Assembly (NCBI GenBank): GCA_035556135.1
Contig: DATMFO010000008.1
Coordinates: 20,778 to 84,777 of the forward strand
From: ZC4RG30 sp035556135
Lineage (GTDB): Bacteria > Pseudomonadota > Gammaproteobacteria > Steroidobacterales > Steroidobacteraceae
DNA length: 64,000 nucleotides
Direction: 5' to 3'
In this document: positions 60,232 to 64,000 of the stretch, one piece after another
Layout: every line of letters begins with the position of its first letter
Numbering within the stretch: position 1 is the first letter of the stretch
Notes under the pieces: model-generated
Told to the model about the DNA's origin: nothing
The model's database searches: none
What the model saw: only the letters and a program-made list of their open reading frames with translations
Translations under genes and position numbers: made by a program

Positions 60232-63178
60232 TGTCGCCGGGCTCCTCGCCGGATGCTCCAGGTGAAGGTGTGCTGCCCAAGGTGGTGGTATGGCCGATCT
60301 TCAGCAGTCTTCCTGCGTCCGCGCCACCCACGACCTGGGAGTAGTAGTAACCCTGTGCCTTGATCGATGACTGCAGCTCGTGCAGCAGCGCGCCCTGCTC
60401 GCTGGTCTCGACGCCCTCGATGATGACGCCCAGGCCGAGCTCGTTGGCCAGCTGTATGATTGCCTTCAGGATGTGGACGTGCGAGTGATTCCTCGCCGCA
60501 TCCTGGATGAACACGCGGCTCACCTTCAGGTGGTTCACCGAGTACGCATGCAGGTATTCGAACGATGAATACTCGGTGCCGAAGTTGTCGATGCCGATCT
60601 TGTAGCCCAGCTCGCGCAGGCGGGTCAGCACGTCATTGCGCGTCCAGGTCGCCTGCGCCAGCATGGCTTCCGTGACATCGAACTCGATGTCCGCGGGCTG
60701 CAGCTGCCACTTGCGGGTGATGGCCTGGATGCTGTCGATCAGGTCGCGCCCGTGCTTGAGCTGCCCAAGCGAGAGGTTGATCGTGATCTCATCCAGCCGG
60801 ATTCCCTCGTCACGCCAGGCTCGCAGCTGGCTGCAGGCGGTCTCCAGGACCCAGTTGCCCAATGCCATGATGCAGCCGGCCTTCTCGGCCACGGGGACAA
60901 AGGCGGAGGCCGTCAGCAGGCCGCGCCGCGGGTGCCGCCACCGGACCAGGGCCTCCATGCCGGCGATGTCGTTGCTGCCAATGCACACCTGCGGTTGCCA
61001 GCCCAGCTCCAGCTCACCCCGTTCGATGCCGGCGCGAAGTTCCTCCGCCAAGGCGCTGCTCTCCTGCACCTCGCGATCCAGTTCAGGTGAGTGGAAGCGG
61101 TAGCAATTGCGGCCATCCTCCTTCGCACGGTAGAGGGCAAGGTCGGCCTGCACCAGCATGCTTTCCGGATCCTTGTCCTTGGAGCTCCAGGGGCAGATGC
61201 CGATGCTGCAGCTCACGTGCAATTCGTTGCCGTCTATGTGCAGCGGTCGCGCCATCTCCTGCTGGATGGTGCGCGCCAGGTCACCGGCGTTCGCCGCCTC
61301 CCTGATGTCCATCTGCAGCACGGCAAACTCGTCCCCGCCGAGGCGCGCCACCAGGTCGGTATCGCGCGTTGCCCTGCGCAGCCGGTTGGCGACTTCCTTC
61401 AGCAGCTCGTCGCCGACGGCATGACCCAGCGTGTCGTTGATGGACTTGAACCTGTCCAGATCCATGTAGAACACGGCGAATGGCGCGCCACCCCGGCGCG
61501 TCGCTGCAAATGCCAGCTTGAGCCGCTCGTTGAAGGTGTTGCGGTTGGCCAGGCCCGTCAGCCCATCGGTGCGGGCCATCGCCGCGATCTTCTCTTCGGC
61601 GGCCTTGCGCTCCGTGATGTCGATGATGATGCCCTCGACTTCCTCGAGGCGCCCCTTGTCATCTCGGATCGGCGTGTAGCGGTTCTCCACCCACCGGGTG
61701 TCGCCAGACCCGGTGCGCAGGCGGAACTCCAGCGCCGCGCCGCGGCCATCCGACTCCAGCATGCGGCTCATCGCCTCACGCACGGTACCGCGGTCGGCCT
61801 CTTCCACCAGCAGATCGACCCAGTCGCTGCGATCCATCAGCGTCGCCGCATCGTGTCCGAACTTGGTGATGTTGTGCGAGATGTAGATGAGCGGGAAGGA
61901 AGGCTTGCCCTGCAGGCGATACAGGATGGTCGGGCTGTTCTGCACGATGGTGTTGGCAGCCGCGAGTTCCTTCACGTAGCGGGCACGGGTCATTGCCGCG
62001 CCGACGAGATCGGCCAGGGTGCGCAGCGTATCGGTCTCCGCCCAGCTCCACTCGCGACGCCGGCGCACCGAGTCGATGAAGCACAGGCTCCCCCAGATCT
62101 CCCCTTCCACCATCACGCGCAGATGGAGGGTGGAATGCATCTGTGCCCGCGCATAGCGTTCGCGCCGGGCTTCCTCGATGTCCTCGAGGTGGACCTGCGC
62201 AAGACCCTGGTTGAAGAACCGGCCCGTCTCGGAGGGGAACTCCTGGCTGAGGTTCACATCCAGGAATGCCGGATCATGCATCAGCGGGTCGAGACCCGGC
62301 GCGCACCACTCGTGGGACGGATTGGCGTGGAACTGGCCGCTGGTGTCCTGCCGCAGGGTCAGCAGCTGCACACGGCTGACCTGCACGGTCTTGCCGATCA
62401 GCTCGAGCACCGCGTCGATCGCCTCATCATTGTTATGGGCACCCAGCAGCTCCGCCGCTCCCTTGGTGACGCTGCTCAGGAGCGCATCGTGTTCACGCAA
62501 CGTGGCTTCTGCAGCCCTGCGTTCCTTGAGCTCCTCGCCCAGCCTGAGATTGGCATCGGCCAGCTCGCCGGTACGTTCCTCCACGGTGCGTTCCAGCTTC
62601 TCGCGATAGAGCTCCAGCTGCTGGTTGCGCTCCTCGGCCGCGGCCGATTCGCGTTCCGCCTCGGTCCGCCGGCGGATGGCCAGCACGAGCAGGTGGGTAA
62701 GGCCCAGCAGCACCACGCTGACCAGCGCCAGGGACCAGTACCGCTGCGAACGGTCCTGGCGCCAGGCAGCCAGCGCTTCCTGTTCGGGTAGCGCCGCATA
62801 GACGACGAAATCGTCCCGGGCTTCCTCCACCAGCAGGCTGCCCGCAAGATCGGTCGCCGGCAGGCCACCAGTGATCTTGCCGTCGCTTTCCACCCAGATG
62901 CTGGCCGCGGGGTACTGCAGCAGCGCACGCCACAGCGCGTCCGTGCGGGCCTGGCTGCCTTCCAGTTCCAGGGTGGCCAGCTGCTCGGCCAGTTCGTTGA
63001 GGTCGGCGAGGGTGACAAGTGTCAGCTGCAGCTGCTCCCTCGCACGCTCCAGTGTCTGCTCGCGCTCGCCCCGGGTGAACATGAAGACCACGGCCCACAG
63101 GAAGCCCAGCGACAGGATCACCAGCAGGAAGATCATGCGATCGACCGTGAAGGCCCTTGGTGAACCGGCGGCGTTCAT
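60218..63178 (-). CDS. GAF-PAS-GGDEF-EAL membrane protein with altered EAL loop 6
   Basis: A 986-residue c-di-GMP protein. Two membrane helices (about 15-34 and 148-168) flank a periplasmic domain of about 110 residues. Coiled coil 170-235, GAF about 240-400, PAS 405-530, GGDEF 535-700 with intact GGDEF at 614-618 and inhibitory site RDTD at 605-608, EAL 710-960. The EAL part keeps Glu742, Asn801, Glu837, Lys885, Glu921 and Gln942, but the DDFGTG loop reads DNFGTE at 864-869, changing a metal Asp to Asn. Diguanylate cyclase activity is likely; phosphodiesterase activity is doubtful. The start overlaps the stop of the EAL gene by four bases. Confidence 0.9.
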   Translation of the reverse strand: MNAAGSPRAFTVDRMIFLLVILSLGFLWAVVFMFTRGEREQTLERAREQLQLTLVTLADLNELAEQLATLELEGSQARTDALWRALLQYPAASIWVESDGKITGGLPATDLAGSLLVEEARDDFVVYAALPEQEALAAWRQDRSQRYWSLALVSVVLLGLTHLLVLAIRRRTEAERESAAAEERNQQLELYREKLERTVEERTGELADANLRLGEELKERRAAEATLREHDALLSSVTKGAAELLGAHNNDEAIDAVLELIGKTVQVSRVQLLTLRQDTSGQFHANPSHEWCAPGLDPLMHDPAFLDVNLSQEFPSETGRFFNQGLAQVHLEDIEEARRERYARAQMHSTLHLRVMVEGEIWGSLCFIDSVRRRREWSWAETDTLRTLADLVGAAMTRARYVKELAAANTIVQNSPTILYRLQGKPSFPLIYISHNITKFGHDAATLMDRSDWVDLLVEEADRGTVREAMSRMLESDGRGAALEFRLRTGSGDTRWVENRYTPIRDDKGRLEEVEGIIIDITERKAAEEKIAAMARTDGLTGLANRNTFNERLKLAFAATRRGGAPFAVFYMDLDRFKSINDTLGHAVGDELLKEVANRLRRATRDTDLVARLGGDEFAVLQMDIREAANAGDLARTIQQEMARPLHIDGNELHVSCSIGICPWSSKDKDPESMLVQADLALYRAKEDGRNCYRFHSPELDREVQESSALAEELRAGIERGELELGWQPQVCIGSNDIAGMEALVRWRHPRRGLLTASAFVPVAEKAGCIMALGNWVLETACSQLRAWRDEGIRLDEITINLSLGQLKHGRDLIDSIQAITRKWQLQPADIEFDVTEAMLAQATWTRNDVLTRLRELGYKIGIDNFGTEYSSFEYLHAYSVNHLKVSRVFIQDAARNHSHVHILKAIIQLANELGLGVIIEGVETSEQGALLHELQSSIKAQGYYYSQVVGGADAGRLLKIGHTTTLGSTPSPGASGEEPGDNDQK

Positions 63179-64000
63179 GGCGCTCCCGGCCTGGTGGTTG
63201 TTGCGCATGGCACCGGGGCCGCCTGGCGGCTGGCTCCCAGGCTCGCGGGATCCCACTTGCCCAGCATCTCGCCGAACATCTGCGCGGACAGCGGGGCGCT
63301 CGCGATGTAGCCCTGGATTTCGTCACAGCCCTCGGCCCGAAGCAGCGCAAGCTGTTGCGGGTCCTCCACGCCTTCCGCATTGGTGCGGATGTCGATGGCC
63401 CTGGCGAAGGCGATGATGGCCCGTATGAGGTTCACCACCTTGGTCTCGCGCGAATCATCGATGAAGGACTTGTCGATCTTCAGCTTGTCGACCGAGAAGT
63501 GCCGCAGGTAGCTCAGCGACGAATAGCCCGTGCCGAAGTCATCGACCGCCAGCTTGACACCGAGCCTTCGCAACTCGCCGAGTTTGCGCTTGGCTCCCTC
63601 CACGTCGCGCAGCACGATGCTCTCGGTGATCTCCAGCTCCACGCGCCCGGCCGGCACGCCGTGTGCGGCAATCGCACCTGCGATGCGATCGACAAAACCC
63701 CGCTCATGGAACTCGAGCGTGCTCACATTCACGGCGACGGTGATGGGCGGCAATCCCGCGGCATCCCAGGCCTTCATCTGGCGCAGGGCGGTGTCGAGGA
63801 CCAGCTCACCGATCTCGCCCACGAGCCCGCACTGCTCGGCCATCGGAATGAACTGCGCCGGCGGCACTGGCCCGAACCCGGGCCGGTTCCATCGCGCCAG
63901 CGCCTCGGCGCCGACGATCAGCCCCGATCGCACATCGACCTGGGGCTGGAATTCCACCGAGAGCTCGCGCCGCGCGACCGCCTGTCGCAGATCGTTCTCG
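63175..64000 (-). CDS. EAL-domain c-di-GMP phosphodiesterase, C-terminal part
   Basis: The gene enters from the right edge, so upstream domains (probably GGDEF and a sensor) are not seen. The visible 274 residues are an EAL domain: EFQPQVDVRSGLIVGAEALARW, VAVNVSTLEF, VELEITES, VDDFGTGYSSLSYLR, KLKIDKSF, NAEGVED and EIQGYIAS. All catalytic and metal-binding residues are present, unlike in the next gene downstream, so this protein should cut c-di-GMP. It overlaps that gene (ATGA). Confidence 0.9.
   Translation of the reverse strand, partial: ENDLRQAVARRELSVEFQPQVDVRSGLIVGAEALARWNRPGFGPVPPAQFIPMAEQCGLVGEIGELVLDTALRQMKAWDAAGLPPITVAVNVSTLEFHERGFVDRIAGAIAAHGVPAGRVELEITESIVLRDVEGAKRKLGELRRLGVKLAVDDFGTGYSSLSYLRHFSVDKLKIDKSFIDDSRETKVVNLIRAIIAFARAIDIRTNAEGVEDPQQLALLRAEGCDEIQGYIASAPLSAQMFGEMLGKWDPASLGASRQAAPVPCATTTRPGAP

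Noticed and set aside
61091..62791. 566-codon + strand frame over the GGDEF-EAL gene
   Set aside because: Antisense to clear GAF, PAS and GGDEF motifs; no start context or domain.

Overview
The window is high-GC, densely coded bacterial chromosome. Its housekeeping genes are gammaproteobacterial: LptM next to PolA, EngB followed by cytochrome c4 and DsbA, DapF-DUF484-XerC-HslV-HslU, UbiE-UbiJ-UbiB, AlgZ/AlgR, UbiK, ComM and GlnK-AmtB. Three TonB-dependent receptors, several SnoaL/NTF2-fold secreted proteins, a tannase-family esterase, a DUF1552/DUF1592 pair and a winged-helix/kinase/TPR regulator suggest a Xanthomonadales/Nevskiales/Steroidobacterales-type organism. This placement is inferred from gene content only.

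Layout. 1-2.9 kb: edge fragment of a DUF4382 lipoprotein, a serine hydrolase, a VOC protein, a small membrane protein and LptM. 2.9-10.4 kb: PolA, an MFS pump, an intergenic stretch with an sRNA-like series of hairpins, EngB (opposite strand), cytochrome c4, a DsbA-like lipoprotein and a CorA-type transporter. 10.5-16.6 kb: an unrecognised protein, tRNA-Arg(CCG), then a leftward group of four secreted proteins. 16.7-21.7 kb: a winged-helix/Ser-Thr kinase/TPR protein coupled to a TonB receptor. 21.8-31.3 kb: DEAD-box helicase, tannase-like esterase, QueC-like PP-loop protein, VOC protein, beta-propeller and TPR-HTH regulator, a secreted protein, a TetR remnant, an XRE regulator with a palindromic operator, and a rhombotarget lipoprotein. 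31.3-43.4 kb: MetY convergent with a large TonB receptor, a hydroxyacyl-CoA/carnitine dehydrogenase-like enzyme, two NTF2-fold proteins, an MBL/DUF1552/DUF1592 operon and a cytochrome c5-type protein. 43.4-57.6 kb: ComM, UbiK, GlnK-AmtB, DUF4124, AlgZ-AlgR, DapF-DUF484-XerC-HslVU, ribosomal protein THX (short, opposite strand) and UbiE-UbiJ-UbiB. 57.6-64 kb: a leftward, overlapping group of an EAL protein (cut by the window edge), a GAF/PAS/GGDEF/EAL protein, a YfiR-like protein and a TonB receptor, which looks like a cyclic-di-GMP signalling unit.

Most notable observations: (a) the P-II protein beside amtB is exactly 17 residues shorter than a normal GlnB/GlnK and lacks the whole T-loop, including the uridylylated Tyr51, yet it sits under tandem NtrC-like sites and a well-spaced sigma-54 promoter; (b) a candidate small RNA with a C-rich loop and a strong terminator lies between polA and engB, the place occupied by Spot 42 and ErsA in other gammaproteobacteria; (c) the MBL-fold protein beside the DUF1552/DUF1592 genes has lost several zinc ligands; (d) the GGDEF-EAL protein has a changed EAL loop-6 motif next to an intact EAL protein; (e) a second terminator with no gene in front of it lies between ubiE and the THX gene.
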